Shown here one piece after another: positions 28,315-38,692 of a stretch of 64,000 nt of DNA. Within the stretch, counting starts at the first letter, position 1; each line of letters starts with the position of its first letter. This DNA is from an uncultured Bacteroidota bacterium (GTDB lineage Bacteria > Bacteroidota > Bacteroidia > Flavobacteriales > Flavobacteriaceae). Under the pieces are notes generated by a model. That model was given only the letters and a program-made list of their open reading frames with translations. It did no database searches and was not told the DNA's origin. The DNA lies in assembly GCA_903861155.1 (NCBI GenBank), contig CAIOTL010000136.1, forward strand, positions 1 to 64,000, given 5' to 3'. The position numbers and the translations under genes are program-made.

Positions 28315-28647
28315 ATGACAAAATCCTATAAAGACAAATCTTGGTTCAAATTCATAAGCAACAAATACGTATTGGTTTTGTTGTTTTTTTCGACTTGGAT
28401 GATTTTCCTAGATAACTATTCCTATTTTGACCATCGTTTTTTAGACAAGCAAATAAATGAACTCGAAGATAACAAAAAATATTATCAGGATGAAATCAGG
28501 AAAGACCAAGAAAACATTAAACAACTCAAAAACCCTGAACAAATAGAGAAATATGCACGGGAAAAATACTATATGAAAAAAGATAGTGAAGATATTTATT
28601 TAATCGAGTTCGAAGGCGACACCATTGAAAAAAATGTTAGCAAATAG
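28315..28647 (+). CDS. FtsB/DivIC-family septum formation initiator
   Basis: N-terminal TM, coiled coil, then LKNPEQIEKYAREKYYMKKDSEDIYLIEF. Confidence 0.88.
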   Translation: MTKSYKDKSWFKFISNKYVLVLLFFSTWMIFLDNYSYFDHRFLDKQINELEDNKKYYQDEIRKDQENIKQLKNPEQIEKYAREKYYMKKDSEDIYLIEFEGDTIEKNVSK

Positions 28648-28703
28648 ACTTATAAAAATGAGATTACAAAGTTATATTCAAAAATTAATCCTGAAAGAAG
28701 TAA

Positions 28704-30068
28704 ATGAAAAATCTATTCGATGATTTCAATCCTGTATCTTCAAAACAATGGAAACAACGAATCCAGTTTGAACTCAATGGCGCTGACTATAACGAAACAC
28801 TAATCTGGAATTCACCCGAAGACATCCAGGTAAAACCTTTTTATCACAAAGACGAATTTCGAAGAACATCAGGGGTAAGCACAAAAGCAACCGAGTTCAA
28901 AATTTGCCAAAACATTTTCGTTAACGACCTTAAAAAGTCAAATTTTAGAGCCATCGACAGTATCAATCGTGGTGCCGAAAGTATCCGTTTTACAATAGAA
29001 GACGAAAAAATCGATATCAAAAAACTATTGGAAAATCTTCCTTTAGAAAAAGTAACGACATACTTCAATTTGGCATTTTTATCAATCGATTTCGTAAAAA
29101 AAGTTGATGCAATTGCCAAGCAAAAAAATGCTGAGATATTCTGCAATCAAGATCCCATTGGACAATTAGCCAAAGAAGGAAACTGGTTTACGACCAAAGA
29201 AAAAAACAACTTCGATACGTTGGATTTGATTTCGGCAGCAATATCGTCCGTTTCTTATATTAGCATTGATGCTGGATTATACCAAAACGCTGGCGCCAAT
29301 ATGGTACAACAAATTGCCTATAGCTTGGCACACGCCAACGAATATTTCAACAGAATTTCAACAATCAATACTCCCATCGTTTTTGAAGTTTCGGTGGGAA
29401 CCAATTACTTTTTCGAAATTGCAAAACTCCGTGCTTTGCGACTACTTTTTAATTTAATTGCCAAGGAATACAACCATAAATTCGATTGCCATTTACTGGC
29501 ATCGCCCACAAAACGAAACAAAACGATCTATGATTACAACGTAAATATGTTGCGCACCACGACTGAATGTATGAGTGCGATCCTTGGCGGAGTCGATGCT
29601 ATTGCCAATTTGCCTTACGATGCCTTGCACCACAAAGACAATGAATTTGGCGATCGAATAGCCCGAAACCAATTGCTGATTCTCAAACACGAAAGCTATT
29701 TAGACAAAGTCAACAATCCAGCTGATGGAAGTTATTATATAGAAAGCCTGACAAATCAACTGGCTGAAAAAGCCTTGGGTTTATTCAAGGATATCGAAGC
29801 CAATGGTGGTTTTTTGAAACAACTCAACGAAGGAATCATTAAAAGAAAAATCCAGGAAAGTGGCGACAAGGAACAGGAATTGTTCGATACCGGCAAAGAA
29901 ATCCTGCTGGGAACCAACAAATATCCCAACAAAAATGACAGAATGAAAAACGATCTGGAACTGTTTCCCTTCCTGAAAATAAAACCGAGAAAAACCCTAA
30001 TTACGCCCATAATCGAAGAACGCTTAGCGGAACAAATGGAATACGACAGAATTAAAGAAGAAAAATAA
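28704..30068 (+). CDS. Methylmalonyl-CoA mutase small (beta) subunit, lacking a B12-binding domain
   Basis: Mutase barrel motifs (TTECMSAILGGVDAIANLPYDALHH, NPADGSYYIESLTNQLAEKAL); ends without DxHxxG. Confidence 0.9.
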   Translation: MKNLFDDFNPVSSKQWKQRIQFELNGADYNETLIWNSPEDIQVKPFYHKDEFRRTSGVSTKATEFKICQNIFVNDLKKSNFRAIDSINRGAESIRFTIEDEKIDIKKLLENLPLEKVTTYFNLAFLSIDFVKKVDAIAKQKNAEIFCNQDPIGQLAKEGNWFTTKEKNNFDTLDLISAAISSVSYISIDAGLYQNAGANMVQQIAYSLAHANEYFNRISTINTPIVFEVSVGTNYFFEIAKLRALRLLFNLIAKEYNHKFDCHLLASPTKRNKTIYDYNVNMLRTTTECMSAILGGVDAIANLPYDALHHKDNEFGDRIARNQLLILKHESYLDKVNNPADGSYYIESLTNQLAEKALGLFKDIEANGGFLKQLNEGIIKRKIQESGDKEQELFDTGKEILLGTNKYPNKNDRMKNDLELFPFLKIKPRKTLITPIIEERLAEQMEYDRIKEEK

Positions 30069-30080
30069 CAAAGCAAGAAG

Positions 30081-30536
30081 ATGAAAACCATAATTTATTT
30101 TTTTATTTTTTTAATTTCAGCTACCGCTTTTTCACAACAAAAAGCTGTTGAGATCACCAACATCAAGACTGGAAAAGTAAAGACATTTGAAGAAAATCAA
30201 CGCGTCAAAATAAGAACTTTGGATGGTAAAAAACACATTGGAAACCTGAAATTTTCGGACAGTTTAACCATTGTCATTAACAATCAATCTATAGAAATTG
30301 ACAGTTTACAAAGCATCAAAAAACAACCAAAAGTCTTGGCGACAGTAAAAACAGTCGTCTTGATTGCAGGACTAACTATAGTGGGAAGTTCTTTAGTTGC
30401 TGCCTCTGGCGGAAGTAATTGGGCATTTTTACTTTTTACAACTGGCTCTGGCGTGACAATAAGTGCCGGGCTTCTTGAAGGAATCAATTCTAATTATTCA
30501 GATAATAAATGGACTTTTAAAATTATAGAAAAGTGA
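30081..30536 (+). CDS. Hypothetical exported/membrane protein encoded between mutase subunits
   Basis: Signal peptide-like N-terminus, [11 protein letters not shown]-type beta segment, hydrophobic TM region; 151 aa, tightly packed in the operon. Confidence 0.7.
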   Translation: MKTIIYFFIFLISATAFSQQKAVEITNIKTGKVKTFEENQRVKIRTLDGKKHIGNLKFSDSLTIVINNQSIEIDSLQSIKKQPKVLATVKTVVLIAGLTIVGSSLVAASGGSNWAFLLFTTGSGVTISAGLLEGINSNYSDNKWTFKIIEK

Positions 30537-32665
30537 AAAGGAAAAATATCCAACATATAAAACTTGAAAGTTCCAAAGAACAAGAAGGAAATTCCAATAA
30601 TTTGAAACAAACATTCCTCACCGCCGAAGGCATCGAACTAAAAAAAACCTATTCCGAACAAGACATCGAAAACCTCGAACATCTTGATTTTGGAGCCAGC
30701 TTTGCACCAAATCTACGCGGACCTTATGCCACAATGTATGTCCGCCGCCCCTGGACGATTCGGCAATATGCAGGATTTTCGACCGCCGAAGAAAGCAACG
30801 CTTTTTACAGAAGAAACCTTGCCGCTGGGCAAAAAGGACTTTCGATAGCTTTCGATTTGCCAACGCATCGCGGCTACGATTCAGATCACGAACGTGTGGT
30901 GGGCGACGTAGGAAAAGCGGGAGTTGCCATCGATTCTGTCGAAGATATGAAAATGCTGTTTAACCAGATTCCGTTGGGCGAAATGTCGGTTTCAATGACG
31001 ATGAACGGAGCCGTTTTACCCATTATGGCTTTCTATATTGTCGCTGCCGAAGAGCAAGGCGTCAAACCAGAACAACTTTCCGGTACCATTCAAAATGATA
31101 TTTTGAAGGAATTTATGGTTCGAAATACCTACATCTATCCGCCGGCGCAATCGATGAAAATAGTTGCCGATATATTCGAATATACCAGCAAGAAAATGCC
31201 AAAATTCAACTCCATTTCCATTTCGGGTTATCATATCCAAGAAGCGGGAGGCACCGCCGATATTGAGTTGGCCTACACGCTTTCCGACGGTTTGGAATAC
31301 ATTCGAACCGGATTGGCCACCGGAATGAAAATCGACGACTTCGCTCCTCGCCTATCGTTTTTCTGGGGAATAGGGATGAACCATTTTATGGAAATTGCCA
31401 AGTTGCGTGCCGGACGAATGATTTGGGCAAAATTGGTCAAACAATTCCATCCAAAAGATGAAAAATCATTGGCTTTGCGAACCCACTGCCAAACATCGGG
31501 TTGGAGTTTGACCATGCAGGATCCCTTCAACAACGTGGCGCGAACAACCATCGAAGGTTTGGCTGCTGCCTTGGGTGGAACACAATCATTACACACGAAT
31601 GCCTTGGACGAAGCAATTGCATTACCAACGGATTTCTCGGCCAGAATTGCCCGAAATACCCAAATATATTTACAGGAAGAAACCAAAATAACCAAAACCG
31701 TAGATCCTTGGGCAGGTAGTTTTTATGTGGAAAGTTTGACCAATGAAATTGCTCAGAATGCTTGGAAACTCATCGAAGAAGTCGAAGAACTTGGCGGAAT
31801 GACAAAGGCAATCGAATCTGGAATTCCGAAATTACGCATCGAAGAAGCCGCGGCAAGAAAACAAGCACGGATTGACAGCAACCAGGATATCATCGTTGGT
31901 GTCAATAAATATCGATTAGAAAAAGAAGATCCGCTGCAAATATTAGATGTCGATAACCAAATGGTGCGCAGGAAACAACTGGAACAATTAGACCGAATTA
32001 AAGCAACTAGAAATACCGAAAAAGCACAACTTTCACTCGAAAAATTAACCATTTGTGCTCAAACTGGCGAAGGCAATTTACTGGAATTAGCCGTTGACGC
32101 AGCAAGAAACCGCGCAACTCTAAGCGAAATCAGTATGGCACTTGAAACGGTTTTCGGAAGATACAAAGCACAAATTAAATCCTTTAGCGGCGTGTATAGC
32201 AAAGAAATAAAAGATGACAAAAGCTTCGAGAAAGCCAAACAACTAGCCAACGAATTCGCCAAAAAAGAAGGTCGTCGTCCTAGAATTATGATTGCCAAAA
32301 TGGGGCAAGACGGACATGATCGTGGCGCAAAAGTGGTCGCCACCGGTTATGCCGATTTAGGTTTTGACGTGGATATAGGCCCGCTTTTTCAAACGCCAGC
32401 CGAAGCCGCCAAACAAGCCGTGGAAAACGACGTGCACATTCTTGGCGTTTCCTCGCTCGCGGCAGGACATAAAACGTTAGTTCCACAAGTCATCGAGGAA
32501 CTCAAAAAATACGGTCGTGAAGATATTATGGTCATCGTTGGCGGGGTAATTCCTGCCCAAGATTATCAATTTTTGTTCGATGCCGGAGCAGTTGCTGTTT
32601 TTGGTCCCGGAACAAAGATTAGCGAGGCGGCAATTAGTATTTTGGAGATTTTGATGGGGGAATAA
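30533..32665 (+). CDS. Methylmalonyl-CoA mutase large (alpha) subunit (GTG start)
   Basis: [59 protein letters not shown]12 motif [13 protein letters not shown]. Confidence 0.96.
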   Translation: MKRKNIQHIKLESSKEQEGNSNNLKQTFLTAEGIELKKTYSEQDIENLEHLDFGASFAPNLRGPYATMYVRRPWTIRQYAGFSTAEESNAFYRRNLAAGQKGLSIAFDLPTHRGYDSDHERVVGDVGKAGVAIDSVEDMKMLFNQIPLGEMSVSMTMNGAVLPIMAFYIVAAEEQGVKPEQLSGTIQNDILKEFMVRNTYIYPPAQSMKIVADIFEYTSKKMPKFNSISISGYHIQEAGGTADIELAYTLSDGLEYIRTGLATGMKIDDFAPRLSFFWGIGMNHFMEIAKLRAGRMIWAKLVKQFHPKDEKSLALRTHCQTSGWSLTMQDPFNNVARTTIEGLAAALGGTQSLHTNALDEAIALPTDFSARIARNTQIYLQEETKITKTVDPWAGSFYVESLTNEIAQNAWKLIEEVEELGGMTKAIESGIPKLRIEEAAARKQARIDSNQDIIVGVNKYRLEKEDPLQILDVDNQMVRRKQLEQLDRIKATRNTEKAQLSLEKLTICAQTGEGNLLELAVDAARNRATLSEISMALETVFGRYKAQIKSFSGVYSKEIKDDKSFEKAKQLANEFAKKEGRRPRIMIAKMGQDGHDRGAKVVATGYADLGFDVDIGPLFQTPAEAAKQAVENDVHILGVSSLAAGHKTLVPQVIEELKKYGREDIMVIVGGVIPAQDYQFLFDAGAVAVFGPGTKISEAAISILEILMGE

Positions 32666-32701
32666 TCAACATTTTTACAAATTCAAGCCAATCTTTGTTC
32701 T

Positions 32702-33829
32702 ATGAGTAAACTTCCCAACGTAACCACCAGCATTTTTGCTACAATGACTAAAATGGCAACGGAACACAATGCCATAAACTTGGCACAGGGATTTCCAAAT
32801 TTTGCTGTGGATGAAAAATTAGCCAATATCGTAGCCGAAGTCGTTAAAAAAGACGTGCATCAATACCTGCCAATAGCTGGTTATCCGCCACTTTTGACCA
32901 AAATTGCTAAAATAATTCTAGATTCCTATAAGCGTAAAGTTGTAACCGAAACCGAAATTCTAGTCACAACTGGGGCTACACAAGCGCTTTTCACAACTAT
33001 TTTGGCGTTGATAAAAAAAGACGATGAAGTTATTATTCTGGATCCAAGTTTTGATAATTACGAAGCACCGACTTTATTGTGCAATGCCAAAGCCATTCGG
33101 GTGGAATTAAACGACGATTATTCACCCAATTGGGAGAGAATTGAGTCGGTTATTACCAATAAAACCAGAATGTTAATCATCAATAGTCCGCACAATCCCA
33201 CGGGGAAAGTTTGGAAAGAAAATGATTTTTTAGCTTTGGAAAACTTGCTCGAAAAACACCCAAATATCCTATTGCTATCCGATGAAGTGTATGAATTCAT
33301 CACTTTTGAAGAAAAGCATATTTCCATTCATTCCAGAAAAAAATTAGTAGATCGAAGCATTATCGTTTCCTCTTTTGGAAAATATTTCCATATAACGGGC
33401 TGGAGAATTGGCTATCTCGTGGCACCAGAATATTTGACGAAGGAAATCAAGAAAGTGCATCAGTACTTGGTTTTTAGCGTAAATAGTCTCGCTCAAGCGG
33501 CAATAAGCGACTATATGGATGTGGTTTCGGTGGAGGAACTTGGCTCTTTCTACCAGGAAAAACGAGATTATTTTAGAAAATTGCTCCAAAACAGCCGATT
33601 CGAATTGATGCCTTGCGAGGGAACTTATTTTCAAGTGGTTTCATACTCCTCGATTTCTGATGAAAATGACGTAGATTTTTGCAAACGTTTAGTTGTTGAA
33701 TACGGAGTTGCTGCTATTCCTATTTCTACTTTTTATGCTGATGGAAAAGACCTGAAACTAATTCGGTTTTGCTTTGCTAAAGATGATAGAACGCTTGAAG
33801 AAGCGGCTAAGAGATTGTGCACCGTTTGA
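32702..33829 (+). CDS. Class I/II pyridoxal-phosphate aminotransferase (methionine aminotransferase-like)
   Basis: NLAQGFPNF, NSPHNPTGKVW, LSDEVYEFITF, SSFGKYFHITGWRIGYL. Confidence 0.92.
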   Translation: MSKLPNVTTSIFATMTKMATEHNAINLAQGFPNFAVDEKLANIVAEVVKKDVHQYLPIAGYPPLLTKIAKIILDSYKRKVVTETEILVTTGATQALFTTILALIKKDDEVIILDPSFDNYEAPTLLCNAKAIRVELNDDYSPNWERIESVITNKTRMLIINSPHNPTGKVWKENDFLALENLLEKHPNILLLSDEVYEFITFEEKHISIHSRKKLVDRSIIVSSFGKYFHITGWRIGYLVAPEYLTKEIKKVHQYLVFSVNSLAQAAISDYMDVVSVEELGSFYQEKRDYFRKLLQNSRFELMPCEGTYFQVVSYSSISDENDVDFCKRLVVEYGVAAIPISTFYADGKDLKLIRFCFAKDDRTLEEAAKRLCTV

Positions 33830-34066
33830 TGATTTGTAAATATTATTTTATATTTTAGCTAAATAATATTAAAAACCATTGTTACACCAAACCAATCTGT
33901 TTGAGCAAATTGTAACGATAAATGGCTAGTATATATATTTTATGGAATATTTAGGAAATCTTTCGAACGAATGATAATTTTTTTTCAAATCATAAATTAT
34001 AGTTTTAAAGATTAATATTGCAAAAATGAATAAACTATAAATGTGCGTAATAAAATTTTAAGTTTT

Positions 34067-34309
34067 ATGGAATATATTTTTACAGCTTTAATAGCAATTG
34101 CTATTTTCTTTTACTTTAGAAAACAAACTAAAGAAAAATCTAAATTGGGTATCAACCTTAGCACTCCTTATTGTCCAAATTGTAACCAGAAACAACCTAC
34201 AGTAAGAATGCCGAAAAATGTCAATCAATTTCTATATGGTGGAAATACTTGTGGCAATTGTAAAACGGAAATGGATAAATATGGTCGAGAAATCTTGAAA
34301 AAGAAATAA
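34067..34309 (+). CDS. Small TM protein with four-cysteine zinc-ribbon-like domain
   Basis: TM helix then CPNCNQ...CGNCKTEMDKYGREI; Met 34067 preferred over ORF-track 34043. Confidence 0.6.
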   Translation: MEYIFTALIAIAIFFYFRKQTKEKSKLGINLSTPYCPNCNQKQPTVRMPKNVNQFLYGGNTCGNCKTEMDKYGREILKKK

Positions 34310-34499
34310 AGCAACACTCAACTGCTAGAGTTTCGCTGGAAGTGCAGCACCAACAACGAAACCACTGTGAACAAAACCAATTATATGCTGCCAACATTAT
34401 AGAGATATCGAGATGGTATTTATAGAAATTCAAGAGAAATTACCCCCTATTTTACTATGCGTGCCTACTAAATATTTACATTTCTAAAAAATTAAAACT

Positions 34500-35381
34500 A
34501 TGGATTTTTCAGCAAAAATGCTTCGGGATGATGCCTTAAAAGGCAAAGTGATTGTGGTAACGGGTGGCGGAAGCGGATTGGGTAAAGCAATGACAAAATA
34601 TTTCATGGAACTGGGTGCGAAAGTTGCCATCAGTTCGCGTGATTTGGAAAAACTTAAAAACACGGCAAAAGAACTGGAAACCGAAACTGGCGGAACTTGT
34701 CTAGCGGTTCAGTGTGACGTGCGTCACTATGACCAAGTGGAAGCGATGCTGCAAGAAGTCCTGAAAGTATACGGAAAAGTAGATGTTTTGTTGAATAATG
34801 CCGCAGGAAATTTTATTTCGCCAACCGAAAGATTATCGGCAAATGCTTTTGATACGGTGATTGACATCGTTTTGAAAGGTTCGAAAAACTGCACGCTCGC
34901 TTTCGGGAAACACTGGATTGATACCAAACAAACCTCTTCGACAATATTGAATATAGTGACGACTTATGCTTTCACCGGCTCGGCTTATGTGGTGCCAAGT
35001 GCTGCCGCAAAAGCAGGCGTTTTGGCAATGACCCGAAGTCTTGCCGTGGAATGGGCAAAATACGGCATTCGTTCCAATGCGATAGCTCCGGGACCTTTCC
35101 CAACGAAAGGAGCTTGGGACAGATTATTGCCTGGTGACTTAGCTGAAAAATTTGATATGTCAAAAAAAGTGCCTTTGGGAAGAGTTGGAAATCATCAGGA
35201 ATTGGCCAATTTAGCTGCCTATTTGGTTTCGGATTTTTCGGCCTATATGAATGGTGAAGTTATCGTTATTGATGGTGGCGAATGGTTGAAAGGTGCAGGA
35301 GAATTTAATATGCTGGAAGCCATTCCGGAGGAACTTTGGAACCAATTGGAAATGATGATTAAGGCGAAGAAGAATAGTTAG
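34500..35381 (+). CDS. SDR family oxidoreductase (2,4-dienoyl-CoA reductase-like)
   Basis: VVTGGGSGLGKAM, NNAAGNFISPTERLS, AAAKAGVLAMTRSLAVEW, SNAIAPGPFPT. Confidence 0.92.
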   Translation: MDFSAKMLRDDALKGKVIVVTGGGSGLGKAMTKYFMELGAKVAISSRDLEKLKNTAKELETETGGTCLAVQCDVRHYDQVEAMLQEVLKVYGKVDVLLNNAAGNFISPTERLSANAFDTVIDIVLKGSKNCTLAFGKHWIDTKQTSSTILNIVTTYAFTGSAYVVPSAAAKAGVLAMTRSLAVEWAKYGIRSNAIAPGPFPTKGAWDRLLPGDLAEKFDMSKKVPLGRVGNHQELANLAAYLVSDFSAYMNGEVIVIDGGEWLKGAGEFNMLEAIPEELWNQLEMMIKAKKNS

Positions 35382-35410
35382 CAGGTTGCAGATAAAGAAA
35401 AATTAAAATA

Positions 35411-35447
35411 GAAAAACGGAGAGCTCATTGGGTGCTCCGTTTTTTTT
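35411..35447 (+). terminator. Rho-independent terminator-like hairpin
   Basis: aaaaacggag...ctccgtttttttt. Confidence 0.7.
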
Positions 35448-35674
35448 AGTCCTGATGGAAGGGAAAATCCTCGCAATTTTTCTTGGCGCTATTTGAATAA
35501 GCAGGACACAAGCGAAGCGAACTGACAAAGTAAAAAGCTCCCGAAAAAAATTAAAAATCAAAGAACATTATTCTTGAAACCAACTGCTAACCAAACCTTA
35601 ACAAATGTTAACAAAATAGATTTTCAGAAACGATAAATAATTGTATTTTTACCGTTCAAAATTTAGAAAAATAA

Positions 35675-36442
35675 ATGGGCAAAATCATTGCGATTGCTAA
35701 TCAAAAAGGAGGCGTTGGAAAGACGACAACGTCTATAAATCTAGCCGCTTCCCTAGGTGTTTTAGAAAAAAAAGTGTTATTGATTGATGCTGATCCTCAG
35801 GCAAATGCCACTTCGGGATTGGGAATTGATATTGAAACAGTTGAAATAGGAACCTATCAAATAATCGAACATAGCAATATTCCAAAAGAAGCCATCATAA
35901 AAAGTTCGGCTCCAAATGTGGACGTGATTCCATCTCATATTGACCTTGTTGCCATCGAAATCGAATTGGTCGACAGAGAAAACAGGGAGTATATGCTCAA
36001 AAAAGCATTGGAAAGCATTAAGGACGAATACGATTATATCATTATCGATTGTGCTCCCTCACTCGGATTGCTCACGTTGAATGCCTTGACAGCTGCCGAT
36101 TCGGTGATTATTCCAATTCAATGCGAGTATTTTGCACTCGAAGGTTTAGGGAAATTATTGAATACCATAAAAAGCATCCAAAAAATTCACAATCCTGATT
36201 TGGATATCGAAGGATTGCTTTTAACGATGTTTGACTCCAGATTGCGTTTGTCCAATCAAGTGGTCGAAGAGGTTCAAAAACACTTCAACGATATGGTTTT
36301 TGAAACCATAATTCAAAGAAACGTGAAATTAAGTGAAGCACCAAGTTTTGGCGAAAGCATTATAAACTACGACGCCACGAGCAAAGGAGCGACAAATTAC
36401 CTACATTTGGCTCAGGAAGTTATAAAGAAAAACAGCAACTAG
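35675..36442 (+). CDS. parA: ParA family chromosome-partitioning ATPase
   Basis: KIIAIANQKGGVGKTTTSINLAASLG (deviant Walker A), LLIDADPQANATSGLG. Confidence 0.96.
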   Translation: MGKIIAIANQKGGVGKTTTSINLAASLGVLEKKVLLIDADPQANATSGLGIDIETVEIGTYQIIEHSNIPKEAIIKSSAPNVDVIPSHIDLVAIEIELVDRENREYMLKKALESIKDEYDYIIIDCAPSLGLLTLNALTAADSVIIPIQCEYFALEGLGKLLNTIKSIQKIHNPDLDIEGLLLTMFDSRLRLSNQVVEEVQKHFNDMVFETIIQRNVKLSEAPSFGESIINYDATSKGATNYLHLAQEVIKKNSN

Positions 36443-36446
36443 TTTT

Positions 36447-37346
36447 ATGGCAAAAGCAATAAAAAAACAAGTCTTGGGAAGAGGATTATCAGCATTATTG
36501 AAGGATCCTGAGAACGACATAAAATCAGTCACCGATAAAAATGCCGACAAAGTTGTCGGCAATATTATTGAACTTGAAATTGATGCTATCGAGATCAATC
36601 CCTTCCAGCCAAGAAGTAATTTCAACGAAGATTCTTTACGCGAATTGGGTTCTTCCATCAAGGAATTGGGCGTTATCCAGCCAATTACCGTCCGGAAAAT
36701 ATCCTTCAACAAATACCAGTTAATTTCGGGAGAACGACGTCTTCGAGCATCGAAAATGGTGGGATTGACCACTATTCCTGCATATATAAGGATTGCAAAC
36801 GACAATGAATCCCTGATTATGGCCTTGGTTGAAAACATTCAACGCCACGATTTAGATCCTATTGAAATTGCACTTTCATACCAAAGATTAATTGACGAAA
36901 TTCAATTGACACAAGAGCAAATGAGCGATCGTGTGGGAAAAAAACGCTCTACTATCGCCAATTATTTGAGACTTTTGAAACTGGACCCTATTATCCAAAC
37001 TGGAATTCGTGATGGATTCATCAGTATGGGCCACGGTCGAGCAATAATCAATATTGAAGACCAAGATATTCAAGCCGATATTTACCAAAAAATAGTGAGC
37101 CAGAATCTCTCGGTTCGGGAAACCGAAGCTTTAGTGAAAAATTATCAGGAAAGTTTAAAACCTAAACCTGCTGGCAAACCAAAAGCTACTTCTTTCGAAA
37201 TTCCTGATTCAGAGAAAAATACTTTCAATACTTATTTTGGAACAAAAGTCGACGTAAAAATTGACGGGAATGGAAAAGGCAAAATCACTATTCCTTTTCA
37301 CTCTGAAGAAGATTTCAAAAGGATTATAAAATTAATAAAAGAGTAG
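36447..37346 (+). CDS. parB: ParB/Spo0J partition protein
   Basis: LGRGLSALL, INPFQPR, QLISGERRLRASK, ALVENIQRHDLDPIEIALSYQRL, HTH region. Confidence 0.96.
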   Translation: MAKAIKKQVLGRGLSALLKDPENDIKSVTDKNADKVVGNIIELEIDAIEINPFQPRSNFNEDSLRELGSSIKELGVIQPITVRKISFNKYQLISGERRLRASKMVGLTTIPAYIRIANDNESLIMALVENIQRHDLDPIEIALSYQRLIDEIQLTQEQMSDRVGKKRSTIANYLRLLKLDPIIQTGIRDGFISMGHGRAIINIEDQDIQADIYQKIVSQNLSVRETEALVKNYQESLKPKPAGKPKATSFEIPDSEKNTFNTYFGTKVDVKIDGNGKGKITIPFHSEEDFKRIIKLIKE

Positions 37347-37909
37347 TGAATAAAATCTCTTTCATAGCGATACTTTTCCTTTTTGCAGTGACAAACAATG
37401 CCGTTTTTTCGCAGGTAAAAACAGATACCGTATTGATTGTAAAAGACTCGGTAAAATCGAATGATATCGACCCATTGACGCCTGCAAAAGCAGCTTTTTA
37501 TTCAGCTATTTTACCTGGATTGGGACAGGCTTACAATAAAAAATACTGGAAGATTCCATTAGTTTATGGAGCCATAGGAACAAGCCTTTATTTTTATTCT
37601 GACAATAACAAAAAATACAACCAATATCGAGATGCTTACAAACGAAGATTGGAAGGGTATACGAATGATCAATTTTACTATTTGGACAAAAGTAGATTAA
37701 TTGCTGGCCAAAAGTTTTATCAACGAAATAGAGATTTATCCGCCTTAATGGCGGTGGCTTTTTATGTTTTAAATATTGTTGATGCCAATGTTGATGCGGC
37801 TTTGATGCAATTTAACGTGAATGAAGGTTTGTCAATTAAACCCAATCTAAACCTAAATGATATAACATTGAAACCAAATATGGGACTAACCTTTAATTAT
37901 AATTTTTAG
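37346..37909 (+). CDS. DUF5683-like membrane protein (GTG start)
   Basis: DPLTPAKAAFYSAILPGLGQAYNKKYWKIPLVYGAIGTSLYFY; start codon overlaps parB stop by 1 nt. Confidence 0.85.
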   Translation: MNKISFIAILFLFAVTNNAVFSQVKTDTVLIVKDSVKSNDIDPLTPAKAAFYSAILPGLGQAYNKKYWKIPLVYGAIGTSLYFYSDNNKKYNQYRDAYKRRLEGYTNDQFYYLDKSRLIAGQKFYQRNRDLSALMAVAFYVLNIVDANVDAALMQFNVNEGLSIKPNLNLNDITLKPNMGLTFNYNF

Positions 37910-37919
37910 AAATAAACGA

Positions 37920-38621
37920 ATGAAAATAGCACTTTTAGGATACGGGAAAATGGGGCAAACCATCGAAAGAATTGCCATTGAAAGAGGGCACGAAATTGTT
38001 TTGAAAAAAGACGAATTCAATACGTATGAAGGTCTTTCGAATGCCGATGTTGCCATCGATTTCAGTATTCCAGCCGTTGCGGTCGATAATATTTCGAGTT
38101 GTTTTTATGCCAATGTGCCGGTGGTTTCCGGGACAACAGGTTGGCTGGATCATTATGACGAAATGGTTTCGCTTTGCACAACAAAAGAAGGTGCTTTTCT
38201 GTCGAGTTCTAACTTCAGTTTGGGCGTGAATATTTTCTTTGAACTCAATGAATATTTGGCAAAAATGATGTCAAAATTTGATTCGTATCGCGTTGATATG
38301 GAAGAAATTCATCATACTCAAAAACTGGACGCTCCAAGCGGAACTGCGATTTCATTGGCAAAAGGAATCATTGAAAACAGCAGTTACTCCACTTGGACAT
38401 TGGATAAACCAAAAGAAAATGAGATTCACATCGAAGCACTAAGAATCGAAAATGTTCCAGGAACGCACACGGTAACTTACAAATCGGCGGTGGATGAAAT
38501 CGAAATAAAACATACTGCTCACAATCGTGATGGTTTTGCCCTAGGTGCTGTGATTGCAGCAGAATGGATTGTGGGAAAACAAGGTGTTTTCGCTATGAAA
38601 GATGTATTAGATTTAAAATAA
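37920..38621 (+). CDS. dapB: 4-hydroxy-tetrahydrodipicolinate reductase
   Basis: IALLGYGKMGQTIERIA, PVVSGTTGW, SSNFSLGVNIFFELN, EEIHHTQKLDAPSGTAISLA. Confidence 0.95.
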   Translation: MKIALLGYGKMGQTIERIAIERGHEIVLKKDEFNTYEGLSNADVAIDFSIPAVAVDNISSCFYANVPVVSGTTGWLDHYDEMVSLCTTKEGAFLSSSNFSLGVNIFFELNEYLAKMMSKFDSYRVDMEEIHHTQKLDAPSGTAISLAKGIIENSSYSTWTLDKPKENEIHIEALRIENVPGTHTVTYKSAVDEIEIKHTAHNRDGFALGAVIAAEWIVGKQGVFAMKDVLDLK

Positions 38622-38692
38622 ACCTATTCGAAATTCAAGGTTAAAAGTTCCAACTCGAACAACCTTAAACTTCAAACTTTAAACAAAAAATT

